From Candidatus Anaeroferrophillus wilburensis (lineage in GTDB: Bacteria > Desulfobacterota > Anaeroferrophillalia > Anaeroferrophillales > Anaeroferrophillaceae), in assembly GCA_016934315.1 (NCBI GenBank), contig JAFGSY010000014.1:97071-161070 (forward strand): a stretch of DNA of 64,000 nt, written 5' to 3'. Below are positions 55,310 through 63,934 of the stretch, one piece after another. The stretch's first letter is position 1. Each line of letters opens with the position of its first letter. The position numbers were made by a program, and so were the translations under genes. The notes beneath the pieces are model-generated. The model worked only from the letters and a program-made list of their open reading frames with translations, had not been told where the DNA came from and did not search any database.

Positions 55310-55596
55310 TCAGACACCTTATCTTCCTGACCTTTAAACCGGAGATTCAGGACGCTGATATTGCCGCCATTGAACGGGGACTGGCAGCACTGCCGGCAAA
55401 AATCCAGGATATTTCCAGCTTTGAGTTCGGCCGCGATATTGTTCGATCCGAGCGCTCCTGTGATTTTGCCCTGGTTTCCTCCTTTGCTGACCTGGAAGCG
55501 TTGAAACGCTACCAGGTTCACCCCGACCATCAGGCCGTCCTTGCCAAGGTGAAAGCCGCCTGCAGTCAGATTCAGGCGGTTGATTATGAATACTGA
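55306..55596 (+). CDS. Dabb-domain (stress-responsive A/B barrel) protein
   Basis: 96 residues: MIRHLIFLTFKPE, then a dimeric A/B barrel core (FGRDIVRSERSCDFALVSSF, LKRYQVHPDHQAVL). Start at 55306 overlaps the Fe-S gene stop. Function unknown; usually dimeric. Confidence 0.85.
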   Translation: MIRHLIFLTFKPEIQDADIAAIERGLAALPAKIQDISSFEFGRDIVRSERSCDFALVSSFADLEALKRYQVHPDHQAVLAKVKAACSQIQAVDYEY

Positions 55597-55618
55597 TTTT
55601 CCTTAGCGGCACTATCGA

Positions 55619-57352
55619 ATGTTCTTGCCCACCACCTCAGCTGAGGTAGAACGTCTCGGCTGGTCTTCCCTCGATGTCATCCTGATTACCGGTGACACCT
55701 ATATCGACAGCCCATTTATCGGTGCCGCCGTTATCGGCAAAGTGCTGGTGAATGCCGGATTCCGGGTTGGCATCATCGCCCAGCCGGATATTGATTCCAA
55801 CCGGGATATCTGCCGGCTGGGAGAACCGGTACTGTTCTGGGGGGTGTCCGGCGGCAGTGTCGATTCCATGGTGGCCAATTATACCGCCAACGGCAGACGC
55901 CGACATCAGGATGACCTGACTCCCGGAGGTGAAAACACGCGCCGTCCTGATCGGGCGGTCATTGTCTACACCAATCTCATCCGCCGCCATTACAAAAATA
56001 CCAGGCCCATTGTGCTGGGGGGAATAGAAGCCAGCCTGCGGCGGCTAGTCCACTATGATTTCTGGTCCAACCGGATCAGAAAATCGATCCTTTTCAACGC
56101 CAAGGCTGATCTGCTGGCCTACGGCATGGGGGAGGCAACTATGGTGGCGCTGGCAAAAAGACTGCAAGCAGGGCAGCCGGCAGAGGATCTGCCGGGTCTG
56201 TGCTACCGGACCAACATGCCGCCGCCGGCCTATCTGGAACTGCCGGCCTATGATGAGATAACAGACAATCACCAGGCATTCATCGACATGTTTCATCTCT
56301 TCTACCGCAACCAGGATCATCTCACCGCCCGTGGCCTCGTACAGCGCCAGGACGACCGCTATCTGGTCCACAATCCGCCGGCGCCGCCCCTCACCCAGCA
56401 GGAATTGGACCAGGTCTACAGCCTGGATTTTGAACGGGATATCCATCCCTTTTACCGACAGCAGGGGAAGGTCAGAGCCCTGGAGACCATCCAGTTTTCC
56501 CTCACCACTCATCGGGGATGTTATGGTGCCTGCGATTTTTGTGCTATAGCCGTCCACCAGGGACAAACCGTCCACTGGCGCAGCGAAGCTTCGCTGGTGG
56601 CGGAAGCACAACAGCTGACCAAGCATCCCCGGTTCAAAGGCATTATTCTCGATGTGGGTGGCCCGACGGCCAACATGTACGGTTTTGAATGCGGCAAAAA
56701 GACCACCAAAGGCGTCTGTACTGACAAACGGTGCCTCTACCCATCAGTCTGCGGCCACCTACCGGTACAGCACCAGAGCCAGATCAGGCTGCTGAAAAAA
56801 CTGCGGCAACTGCCGGGAATCAAACATGTGTTTGTCGCCTCGGGGGTCAGGCACGATCTGGTCCTGGCTGACCAACAAACCGGCATCCTGTATCTGGAAG
56901 AACTGGTCAAGCACCATGTCTCCGGTCAGCTGAAGGTTGCGCCGGAGCATTCAGAACCGGAGGTGCTGGCACTGATGGGCAAACCGGAAATTGGCCAATT
57001 GCTGACCTTTAAAGATCATTTTGACCGGTTGACCCGCAAGGCGGGGAAAAAACAATTTCTCTCCTATTACCTGATCGCCGCCTATCCGGGCTGCACCACT
57101 GACCATATGCACCAGCTCCACACTTTCACCACCAGGCACCTGCACATCAGGCCGGAACAGGTGCAGATATTCACCCCAACACCATCAACCTACGCAAGTC
57201 TGATGTACCATACGGAGAAAAATCCTTTTACCGGCAGCAACATTTTTGTGGAAAAAAACCAGGCGGGCAAAATAGGGCAAAAAGAGATTATCACTGGCAA
57301 TCGACAGCAACAGCAAAAGAGCCGGTCGGCGGCAGCACAAAAAAGGCATTGA
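55619..57352 (+). CDS. YgiQ family radical SAM protein
   Basis: 577 residues: N-terminal cobalamin-like/YgiQ region (DVILITGDTYIDSPFIG), GGIEASLRRLVHYDFW, then the radical SAM cluster RGCYGACDFC (about residues 300-308). Ends with a Gln-rich tail. Function unknown, widespread in anaerobes; often annotated UPF0313. Confidence 0.93.
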   Translation: MFLPTTSAEVERLGWSSLDVILITGDTYIDSPFIGAAVIGKVLVNAGFRVGIIAQPDIDSNRDICRLGEPVLFWGVSGGSVDSMVANYTANGRRRHQDDLTPGGENTRRPDRAVIVYTNLIRRHYKNTRPIVLGGIEASLRRLVHYDFWSNRIRKSILFNAKADLLAYGMGEATMVALAKRLQAGQPAEDLPGLCYRTNMPPPAYLELPAYDEITDNHQAFIDMFHLFYRNQDHLTARGLVQRQDDRYLVHNPPAPPLTQQELDQVYSLDFERDIHPFYRQQGKVRALETIQFSLTTHRGCYGACDFCAIAVHQGQTVHWRSEASLVAEAQQLTKHPRFKGIILDVGGPTANMYGFECGKKTTKGVCTDKRCLYPSVCGHLPVQHQSQIRLLKKLRQLPGIKHVFVASGVRHDLVLADQQTGILYLEELVKHHVSGQLKVAPEHSEPEVLALMGKPEIGQLLTFKDHFDRLTRKAGKKQFLSYYLIAAYPGCTTDHMHQLHTFTTRHLHIRPEQVQIFTPTPSTYASLMYHTEKNPFTGSNIFVEKNQAGKIGQKEIITGNRQQQQKSRSAAAQKRH

Positions 57353-57417
57353 TTGTTTCGCCAATATCTGTAAGATTGACCAACCAAGATAGGAATCCGC
57401 ATCATATTACCTTTGCA

Positions 57418-57496
57418 CCACAGAGACTCAGAGAGTAAGGCGACATAGTAACAATATTCTTCCTGTCTTTGCTCTGAGTCCTCTGGGTCTCTGTGG
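57418..57496. repeat. Inverted repeat upstream of the cyclophilin gene
   Basis: Arms CCACAGAGAC (57418-57427) and GTCTCTGTGG (57487-57496) are perfectly complementary, with an inner arm ACTCAGAG/CTCTGAGT also perfect. A long stem-loop or mobile repeat between YgiQ and the cyclophilin gene. Confidence 0.8.
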
Positions 57497-57515
57497 CAAC
57501 AAAAGAGGATCGTCC

Positions 57516-58103
57516 ATGAAAAACAGCAAAATCTTTCTACCCCTAACAGTTTTCATCGTTATTGCCCTGGGTTTCTTTTTTTCACCTCCGCTCCACCGTG
57601 CCGACGCTGCCGATAAACCCCAGGTGGTCTTCACCACCGACATGGGTGAAATCACCATTGAGCTTGATCCTCAGCAGGCACCGCTGACAGTAAGCAATTT
57701 TCTCGCCTACGTTGATGCCGGTTTTTTCGACGGCACCATCTTTCATCGGGTCATTCCCGGCTTTGTCATCCAAGGCGGCGGCTTTACTGCTGACATGGTA
57801 CAAAAACCAACCAGAACACCGATCAAGAATGAAGCCGACAACGGGTTGCGCAACCTGCGCGGCACCCTTTCCATGGCCCGCACCCAGGACCTTCACAGTG
57901 CTACCTCACAGTTTTTCATCAACCTGAAGGATAACAAGATGCTTGACCATCGGCCAGGCAATTTCGGCTATGCAGTATTTGGCAGGGTAAGTCAGGGAAT
58001 GGATGTGGTGGATGCCATCGCCGCCGTTCCGACGGGCAACCATGGCCATTACCAGGACGTCCCCCGTCACCCAGTGCGGATTTTGATGGCCACCAAAAAA
58101 TGA
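57516..58103 (+). CDS. Exported peptidyl-prolyl isomerase (cyclophilin)
   Basis: 195 residues with an N-terminal signal (LPLTVFIVIALGFFF, about residues 7-22), then cyclophilin core: DMGEITIELDPQQAPLTVSNFLAYVDAG, FHRVIPGFVIQGGGF, and SQFFINLKDN. Assists periplasmic folding. Repeat elements lie on both sides. Confidence 0.92.
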   Translation: MKNSKIFLPLTVFIVIALGFFFSPPLHRADAADKPQVVFTTDMGEITIELDPQQAPLTVSNFLAYVDAGFFDGTIFHRVIPGFVIQGGGFTADMVQKPTRTPIKNEADNGLRNLRGTLSMARTQDLHSATSQFFINLKDNKMLDHRPGNFGYAVFGRVSQGMDVVDAIAAVPTGNHGHYQDVPRHPVRILMATKK

Positions 58104-58115
58104 TTCTTTTTTTTG

Positions 58116-58190
58116 AGCCACAGACACACCCCGACAGAAAAACTGCCTGAGGATAATCGTCCGTGTCTGTCTGTGTGCGTCTGCGGCAAA
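58116..58190. repeat. Inverted repeat downstream of the cyclophilin gene
   Basis: GCCACAGACACAC with an imperfect partner GTGTGCGTCTGCGGC. Similar in style (CCACAGA...) to 57418-57496 on the other side of the cyclophilin gene. Confidence 0.6.
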
Positions 58191-58220
58191 AGAAATCGTT
58201 TGTTTGAGGAGAGAATAACG

Positions 58221-58958
58221 ATGACTGAAGCAACCCTGAGACCGGAAATTACCAGCCGCTACCTGCCCTTTTTCCACCAGGTGATGGCTGCCCACGGTCA
58301 CCTGATACATTCCGTCTATCTCACCGGCAGTGTTCTGGAAGACGATTTTGACATGAAATGGTCCGATATCACCTCGGTCATTGTCCTCCACCGAATGGAG
58401 CTGAATTTCCTTGAGCAGTTGGCCCCGTTGGGGAAAAAATACGGCAAAAAAGGAGTCGCTGCTCCGCTGATCATGACCCCCGCCTACATCACCAGCTCAC
58501 TGGATGTCTTTCCCCTCGAATTTCTCAACCTGAAACTTTTGCATCATCCCCTCCATGGAGATGGCCTGTTTGCCGGCCTTGAAATCAACCTGGACGACCT
58601 GCGACGTCAGTGTGAAAGGGAGTTGAAAGTCAAGCTCATCGGCCTGCGGCAAAGATATCTGTCGGCCGCCGGCGACCGGACAATGCTGAACCAGGGATTC
58701 ACCAGCTCCTTTGGTGACTACCTGGCTCTTTTCCGGGGCATTGTCACCCTGCACCGGATCATGCCACCACGTTCAACCTCCGAACTGCTGGCCACCCTTC
58801 AAGAGGTAAGCGGGGTTGATACCACGGTATTCAGGAATGTTTTTCAGGCAAAAAAGGAGCAGCGCAAACTTTCTTTGGATCAGCTGAACACCCTCTTTGA
58901 AGATTACTATCACGCTCTGGAACAGCTGGGAACCCTGGTCGATGAACATCAGATCTAA
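58221..58958 (+). CDS. Nucleotidyltransferase-like protein
   Basis: 245 residues. Contains GSVLEDDFDMKWSD (about residues 33-46), a GSxxxxDxD-type nucleotidyltransferase motif, then helical regions with no recognised domain. ATG 58221 has GAGGAG upstream. Its 3' end overlaps the next gene by 17 bases, so co-translation is likely. No partner antitoxin (HEPN) is visible. Confidence 0.55.
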   Translation: MTEATLRPEITSRYLPFFHQVMAAHGHLIHSVYLTGSVLEDDFDMKWSDITSVIVLHRMELNFLEQLAPLGKKYGKKGVAAPLIMTPAYITSSLDVFPLEFLNLKLLHHPLHGDGLFAGLEINLDDLRRQCERELKVKLIGLRQRYLSAAGDRTMLNQGFTSSFGDYLALFRGIVTLHRIMPPRSTSELLATLQEVSGVDTTVFRNVFQAKKEQRKLSLDQLNTLFEDYYHALEQLGTLVDEHQI

Positions 58959-59727
58959 CCTTCGCCGCCTCTTACCGGCTCTGCTGATCTGCTGTTTCTG
59001 GCTGCCGGCAACGGTCCAGGCCCTGGTGGTTCCTCCCAGGCCAACAAACTACGTTGTTGACCAGGCAAACCTCATTGATGGAGCCATTGAACAGCAGATC
59101 AACGGTTATCTCCGGGAGCTGGAGCAGAAAACCACTGCCCAGATGGTGGTGCTGACCGTCCCCAGCCTCGAAGGTGAAAATCTGGAGGATATCTCCCTCT
59201 CTATTGCCCATGATCAATGGAAACTTGGCCAGCAAGGGAAGGACAACGGTGTCCTGCTGCTGGTGTCAGCGGGAGATCATCAATACCGCTTTGAGATCGG
59301 TTACGGTCTGGAAGGGGTGCTGCCCGACAGCTTTGTCGGCTCCCTCGGCCGCACCTACCTGGTCCCCCTCTTCCGGCAGGGGGAGTTCGGCAAGGGAATT
59401 TATGCCGCGGTACTGGCCACCGCCCGGGAAATTGCCACCGACGCCGGGGTCACGATCACCGGCATGCCCAAGCTTAGGCATCATCCCGGCCAACAGGCAC
59501 CAGCCCGGCGGAAACAAAGCCTGTTCAGCAAGATCATCTCGCTGTTCTTCTTCGTAATGATGGGGATCCTGTTCATCAGAAACCCCCGGCTTTTTCTGAT
59601 GCTGCTCCTTTTCTCCTCCATGGGCGGCCGGCGCGGCTCCTGGGGCGGCGGCGGAAGTTTCGGTGGTGGCGGCTTCGGAGGGGGCGGCGGCGGTTTCGGC
59701 GGTGGCGGTGCTTCCGGCAGCTGGTAG
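58942..59727 (+). CDS. TPM-domain (YgcG-like) protein
   Basis: 261 residues: signal peptide (LLPALLICCFWLPATVQA, about residues 10-27), the TPM domain with YVVDQANLIDGAIEQQING and FEIGYGLEGVLPDSFVG, a C-terminal membrane segment (about 195-220) and a Gly-rich tail (GGGGSFGGGGFGGGGGG). Functions unclear. LemA follows on the same strand; TPM+LemA pairs are a known arrangement. Confidence 0.92.
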   Translation: MNIRSNLRRLLPALLICCFWLPATVQALVVPPRPTNYVVDQANLIDGAIEQQINGYLRELEQKTTAQMVVLTVPSLEGENLEDISLSIAHDQWKLGQQGKDNGVLLLVSAGDHQYRFEIGYGLEGVLPDSFVGSLGRTYLVPLFRQGEFGKGIYAAVLATAREIATDAGVTITGMPKLRHHPGQQAPARRKQSLFSKIISLFFFVMMGILFIRNPRLFLMLLLFSSMGGRRGSWGGGGSFGGGGFGGGGGGFGGGGASGSW

Positions 59728-59818
59728 CAAGAAAGAGAGAGTCTTCGGCAAACAGATTGCCCAAAAAGAGAAGGAAAAACAAACCCATTGATCGTACACA
59801 TGCTACAAGGAGAGTCCC

Positions 59819-60400
59819 ATGTCCAAACAAATTAAAACCATTCTGATTTTGCTGGCAATTCTTATTGTCATCGGCTTCATGGCTTTCGGCTGGGTGATCA
59901 AAGGCTACAACCGAGCTATTGCCCTGGATGAAAACATCAAAGGCCGCTGGGCCCAAGTGGAAAACCAGCTGAAACGACGCTATGATCTTATTCCCAATCT
60001 GGTGGAAACGGTTAAAGGCTATGCCACCCATGAGAAGGAGCTGTTTGAAAACATTGCCCAGGCACGGACCAAGTATTTTCAGGCAGGCCCGATCAAGGAT
60101 AAGGTAGCCGCCGCCAACCAGCTGGAGGGCACCCTCTCCCGACTGCTGCTGCTCCAGGAGCGCTATCCGGAGCTAAAAGCCAACCAGTCCTTTCTCAAAC
60201 TGCAGGACAGTCTTGAAGGCACCGAAAACCGTATTGCCGTTGAGCGCAAACGCTACAATGAAGCTGTGCAGGGATTGAACACCTATATCCGCACTGTCTT
60301 CGGTCGCTTTTTTGCCGGCCTGGCCGGGATTGACAAGGCAACCTACTATGAATTGCCGGAGGGAGAGCAAGCCATCCCGAAGGTAAAATTTGACAGCTGA
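59819..60400 (+). CDS. lemA: LemA family protein
   Basis: 193 residues: N-terminal membrane segment (TILILLAILIVIGFMAFGWV, about residues 7-26), YNRAIALDENIKGRWAQVENQLKRRYDLIPNL and YPELKANQSF, typical for LemA. AAGGAGAG precedes the ATG. Paired with the TPM gene upstream. Confidence 0.95.
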   Translation: MSKQIKTILILLAILIVIGFMAFGWVIKGYNRAIALDENIKGRWAQVENQLKRRYDLIPNLVETVKGYATHEKELFENIAQARTKYFQAGPIKDKVAAANQLEGTLSRLLLLQERYPELKANQSFLKLQDSLEGTENRIAVERKRYNEAVQGLNTYIRTVFGRFFAGLAGIDKATYYELPEGEQAIPKVKFDS

Positions 60401-60423
60401 AGGTTAGAGTAAAGAGCAGGAAT

Positions 60424-60467
60424 AAAAACCGGAACCGGAGCCGCCTTGCCGCGGTTCCGGTTTTTTT
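60424..60467 (+). terminator. Terminator after lemA
   Basis: AACCGGAACCG (60427-60437) pairs with CGGTTCCGGTT (60452-60462), flanked by A and T runs ending TTTTTTT. Strong intrinsic terminator. Confidence 0.9.
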
Positions 60468-60602
60468 ATCACCACCATGTCCCCCCGCCCGGTTTCCCGT
60501 GAAGCTTATTGGCATATAAAATGTTTTTTGACAAAAACAGGAACACAGATTAACCTCTACCATAAAGTTTTTCCATCCCGACCAGCACAAGGAGACTTTC
60601 TT

Positions 60603-61415
60603 ATGGAAAACATCCTGACCACGTTACAGGAACTGCTCACCGTCTACGGGCTCAATCTGATCGCCGCCCTGGCGATTTTCATTATTGGCCGCTGGGCGGC
60701 AAAAATCATCAGAAACATCCTTGAAACGCTGATGACCAAAAAGGCTCTGGAACCAACCATAATCTCGTTCACCTGCAATCTGGTTTATACGGCCATCGTT
60801 GCCTTTGTGGTCATTGCCGCCATTTCCAAACTTGGGGTCCAGACCACCTCCTTTGTTGCTGTCCTTGGCGCCGCCGGCCTGGCCGTCGGCCTGGCCCTGC
60901 AGGGGTCTCTGTCCAACTTTGCCGCCGGCGTTCTGCTGATTATTTTCCGCCCCTTCAAAGCCGGAGACCTCATCGAAGGTGCCGGCAAAACTGGAGCGGT
61001 AAAAGAGATCAGTATTTTCACCACTATTCTCACCACTCCGGACAACAAGGTCATTATCATCCCTAACTCAGCTATTATGGGAAATACCATCACCAACTAT
61101 TCCACGATGCCGACCAGGCGGGTGGACCTGAACATCGGGGTCAGCTACAATGATGATCTGAAAAAAGTACGGCGGGTATTGGAAGATCTGATCAGCAAGG
61201 ACAGTCGGATATTGAAAGATCCGGCACCTATGATCGCGGTGGGAGAACTGGCCGACAGCAGTGTTAATTTCACTGTCCGCCTGTGGGTTGAAAGCGCTGA
61301 CTACTGGGGAGTTTATTTTGATACTACTGAAGCAGTCAAGCTACGCTTCGATGAAGAGGGTATTTCCATCCCCTACCCGCAGCAGGACGTCCACATGTAT
61401 CAGCATCAAGCATAA
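60603..61415 (+). CDS. mscS: Small-conductance mechanosensitive channel
   Basis: 270 residues, MscS fold: three membrane segments in the first ~100 residues, the pore region VLGAAGLAVGLALQGSLSNFAAGVLL (TM3) and FRPFKAGDLIE at the cytosolic vestibule. A turgor-release valve. ATG 60603 follows AAGGAGA; the earlier in-frame start has no site. Confidence 0.95.
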   Translation: MENILTTLQELLTVYGLNLIAALAIFIIGRWAAKIIRNILETLMTKKALEPTIISFTCNLVYTAIVAFVVIAAISKLGVQTTSFVAVLGAAGLAVGLALQGSLSNFAAGVLLIIFRPFKAGDLIEGAGKTGAVKEISIFTTILTTPDNKVIIIPNSAIMGNTITNYSTMPTRRVDLNIGVSYNDDLKKVRRVLEDLISKDSRILKDPAPMIAVGELADSSVNFTVRLWVESADYWGVYFDTTEAVKLRFDEEGISIPYPQQDVHMYQHQA

Positions 61416-61425
61416 CCGCCAAGCC

Positions 61426-61459
61426 AAGCTCGGCTGAAGCAATTCAGCCGAGCTTTTTT
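61426..61459 (+). terminator. Terminator after mscS
   Basis: 13-bp perfect stem AAGCTCGGCTGAA (61426-61438) and TTCAGCCGAGCTT (61443-61455) around a GCAA tetraloop, followed by TTTT. Confidence 0.92.
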
Positions 61460-61649
61460 CATCAATTTCCACCTTGAAACCACCTTGCCGTCAACAACAG
61501 GGCTCATCATCTTTCACGTTGGGGGCAACTCCTCCACCCACCTGCCGCGCAGCAATTTTCCTCAGCAGTTATTCAGGCTGTTCTCTCCCTGCCAAGCGGT
61601 TGACGACTGCGTTTTTCTCTTCCTGCACCAACAGAGCGCTGACAATCAT

Positions 61650-61676
61650 TTAAGAATGACAGGAAATTGCCGATAC
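61650..61676 (+). promoter_or_regulatory. Sigma-28-like promoter upstream of ybjQ genes
   Basis: TTAAGAAT, 11-base spacer, GCCGATAC. The -10 matches 7 of 8 FliA bases and the spacing is exact; the -35 matches 5 of 8. About 50 bases before ATG 61725. Confidence 0.45.
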
Positions 61677-61724
61677 CCTTTGTGATGAATGATATTGCAA
61701 CATTGCAGCCAGCAAGGAGCAGTT

Positions 61725-62039
61725 ATGATTATCACCAACATAGAAGCCATCCCTGGGAAAAAGATCATCGAACATTACGGTCTGGTATCCGGCAGCACCA
61801 TCCGGGCTAAACATATCGGCCGGGACTTCATGGCCGGTCTGAAAAATATTGTCGGCGGCGAACTGAAAGGCTATACAGAGCTGCTCCAGGAATCACGTAA
61901 TCAAGCACTGCAGAGGATGCGGGCGGAGGCTGAACAGCTGGGAGCCAACGCGGTCATCAATGTGCGCTTTTCCACCTCATCGGTAGCCCAGGGAGCCGCA
62001 GAGCTCTATGTCTACGGGACCGCGATTCGCTATGAATAA
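61725..62039 (+). CDS. YbjQ (UPF0145) family protein
   Basis: 104 residues: MIITNIEAIPGKKIIEHYGLVSGSTIRAKHI, the family start, then a conserved middle (AEAEQLGANAVINVRF) and AELYVYGTAI end. Forms oligomeric rings in known structures; function unknown. AAGGAG precedes ATG. The next gene is a paralogue. Confidence 0.9.
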   Translation: MIITNIEAIPGKKIIEHYGLVSGSTIRAKHIGRDFMAGLKNIVGGELKGYTELLQESRNQALQRMRAEAEQLGANAVINVRFSTSSVAQGAAELYVYGTAIRYE

Positions 62040-62051
62040 CTGGAGCATGAT

Positions 62052-62501
62052 ATGGCTGACCTGATTATTTTTCTTCTTCTACTGGGGCTGGGCTACGGAG
62101 CTGGCAGCTGGGCGGAAAAACGCCACTACCAATTGATCGGGAAGCGGGAAAAGCAGTTTTTGAATCTGCCGGCACTCACCGCTAAAAAGCTGGTGATGGA
62201 TGAACAACTTGTTGAACGGGCAATCCTGGTAAGCGGCAGCGCGGTTATTTCCATCGACTATTTCAAACGCCTGCTGGCCGGCCTGCGGAATATCTTCGGC
62301 GGTACGGTCAAATCCTATGAAAGCCTGATTGACCGCGCCCGGCGTGAAGCCATCCTGCGGATGAAGGAAAATGCTCATGGGGCGTCCATGATTGTCAATG
62401 TCCGCATCGAAACCTCAACCATCGGTAAAAATGCCGTCAAGGGCAAGGTCGGCAGCGTTGAGGCTCTCGCATATGGGACGGCCATCACAATGAAACCCTG
62501 A
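62052..62501 (+). CDS. YbjQ-like protein with N-terminal membrane segment
   Basis: 149 residues. A hydrophobic N-terminus (LIIFLLLLGLGYGAGSW, residues 3-19) is fused to a YbjQ/UPF0145 domain (ISIDYFKRLLAGLRNIFGGTVKSYESLIDRAR...). Similar to the preceding gene but membrane-tethered. The M48 protease starts immediately after its stop. Confidence 0.82.
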   Translation: MADLIIFLLLLGLGYGAGSWAEKRHYQLIGKREKQFLNLPALTAKKLVMDEQLVERAILVSGSAVISIDYFKRLLAGLRNIFGGTVKSYESLIDRARREAILRMKENAHGASMIVNVRIETSTIGKNAVKGKVGSVEALAYGTAITMKP

Positions 62502-63326
62502 ATGAAATACCGCCCCAAAATCCTCTCCAGCAATGTCAATATTTCCCCTACCTCACCTTGGAAGGAGTTTCTGCTCCTGGCTGGAGGGCTGTTGGGAATA
62601 GCGGTGGTCTTATATCTGGTTCTTGGTTTCGCTGTCGAGTTGCTCGTTCCCCGCCTTTCACCCAAGATTGAACAGGCGCTGGCCAACAACCTGCTCCGCA
62701 AACTGCATATCAGCGAAAATGACGCTCCGGAAAAGAATAAAGCCCTGCAAGAACTTCTCGACCGGCTGCAGCAGCATTGTCCAGGCCTGCCATACCACTG
62801 TACGATCCGGCTGGCCAGCACACAAAAGGTCAACGCCATTGCCCTGCCCGGCGGCACTATTGTCATCTTTGCCGGCCTGCTGGACACTGTCACTTCGGAA
62901 AATGAACTGGCTTTCGTCTTGGCTCACGAGCTGGGGCACTTCAGTCATCGGGATCATTTGCGTGGCATGGGCCGGGGATTGGTGGTCATGACTCTCGGCA
63001 CCCTACTGCTCGGGACTGACAGTCAAATCAATCAATTGCTTGCCAGCGCTCTGAACTTGACCGAAATGCGTTTTTCCCGCCGGCAGGAAAGTTCAGCCGA
63101 TCTTTTTGCTCTGGAGGTAGTGCAATCCACCTATGGTCACACCGGCGGTGCCCTGGCCTTTTTTGAAAAACTTGCACTAGGAGACAGAACCCGTTATACT
63201 GGTCATTATTTTTCCACCCACCCCCAGCACTCCCAAAGGATTAATGACCTCCAGGATTACTGCTTTCAACAGGGTTTTCAGCAAGGCCCTCTCACCCCAC
63301 TTCCCGGGACTCTTTCCCGGCCATAA
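62502..63326 (+). CDS. M48 family metallopeptidase
   Basis: 274 residues with one membrane segment near the N-terminus (about 25-45) and the zinc motif HELGHFSH (about residues 142-149), then the late RRQESSADLFALEV Glu ligand. Membrane-anchored zinc protease. Directly follows the YbjQ gene, so co-transcribed. Confidence 0.92.
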   Translation: MKYRPKILSSNVNISPTSPWKEFLLLAGGLLGIAVVLYLVLGFAVELLVPRLSPKIEQALANNLLRKLHISENDAPEKNKALQELLDRLQQHCPGLPYHCTIRLASTQKVNAIALPGGTIVIFAGLLDTVTSENELAFVLAHELGHFSHRDHLRGMGRGLVVMTLGTLLLGTDSQINQLLASALNLTEMRFSRRQESSADLFALEVVQSTYGHTGGALAFFEKLALGDRTRYTGHYFSTHPQHSQRINDLQDYCFQQGFQQGPLTPLPGTLSRP

Positions 63327-63328
63327 CC

Positions 63329-63934
63329 ATGGCCACCCTGACAATTTCTAACCTCAGGTTCCATCATCTGGGACCGTTCAGTTTCCAGATCCCGGCAGGA
63401 GAATGCCTGGCAATCTCGGGACCGTCCGGGGCCGGTAAAACACTGATGCTCCGCGCTATCGCCGATCTCGACCCCCACGGCGGCAACGTTACCCTCGACG
63501 ATTGCGATTGCCAGTCCATCAGCGCGCCCCAATGGCGTACCAGGGTAGCTCTGCTGCCGGCAGAAAGCAGCTGGTGGTATGATTCGGTGGGCGAACACTT
63601 CACTGCGGTGAATGAGGAGTATTTTTCCTTTCTGGGGTTCAATTCATCAGTCGTCAGCTGGCCGATCACCCGACTGTCCAGTGGTGAAAGGCAGCGGCTG
63701 GCACTGCTGCGGCTGCTGACCAACAATCCTGACGCCTTGCTGCTTGACGAGCCTACCGCCAATCTCGATGGCGAAAATACCCGGCTGGTGGAAAAGCTTC
63801 TCTCCCTCTACCAGCAGCAGACGGGAGCATCCATCTTCTGGGTCGCCCATGACCACAGACAGATCAGCCGTATAACCACCATGCATTACCGTTTGGAGGC
63901 CGGGGAATTAACCAGAGTGAAAGGTGAAAGGTGA
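63329..63934 (+). CDS. ABC transporter ATP-binding protein (FetA/YbbL type)
   Basis: 201 residues: Walker A GPSGAGKT (about residues 32-39), signature LSSGERQR and Walker [14 protein letters not shown]-loop VAHDHR. Short single-domain ABC of the YbbL/FetA type; a permease would be expected beyond the window edge. Its stop codon lies in the 7-bp tandem array. Confidence 0.9.
   Translation: MATLTISNLRFHHLGPFSFQIPAGECLAISGPSGAGKTLMLRAIADLDPHGGNVTLDDCDCQSISAPQWRTRVALLPAESSWWYDSVGEHFTAVNEEYFSFLGFNSSVVSWPITRLSSGERQRLALLRLLTNNPDALLLDEPTANLDGENTRLVEKLLSLYQQQTGASIFWVAHDHRQISRITTMHYRLEAGELTRVKGER

Larger units (their letters stand above)
61416..61724 (+). promoter_or_regulatory. Gap between mscS and the ybjQ pair
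   Basis: 309 bases. It contains the mscS terminator (61426-61459) and a sigma-28-like promoter (61650-61676). Nothing else gene-like was seen. Confidence 0.6.
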
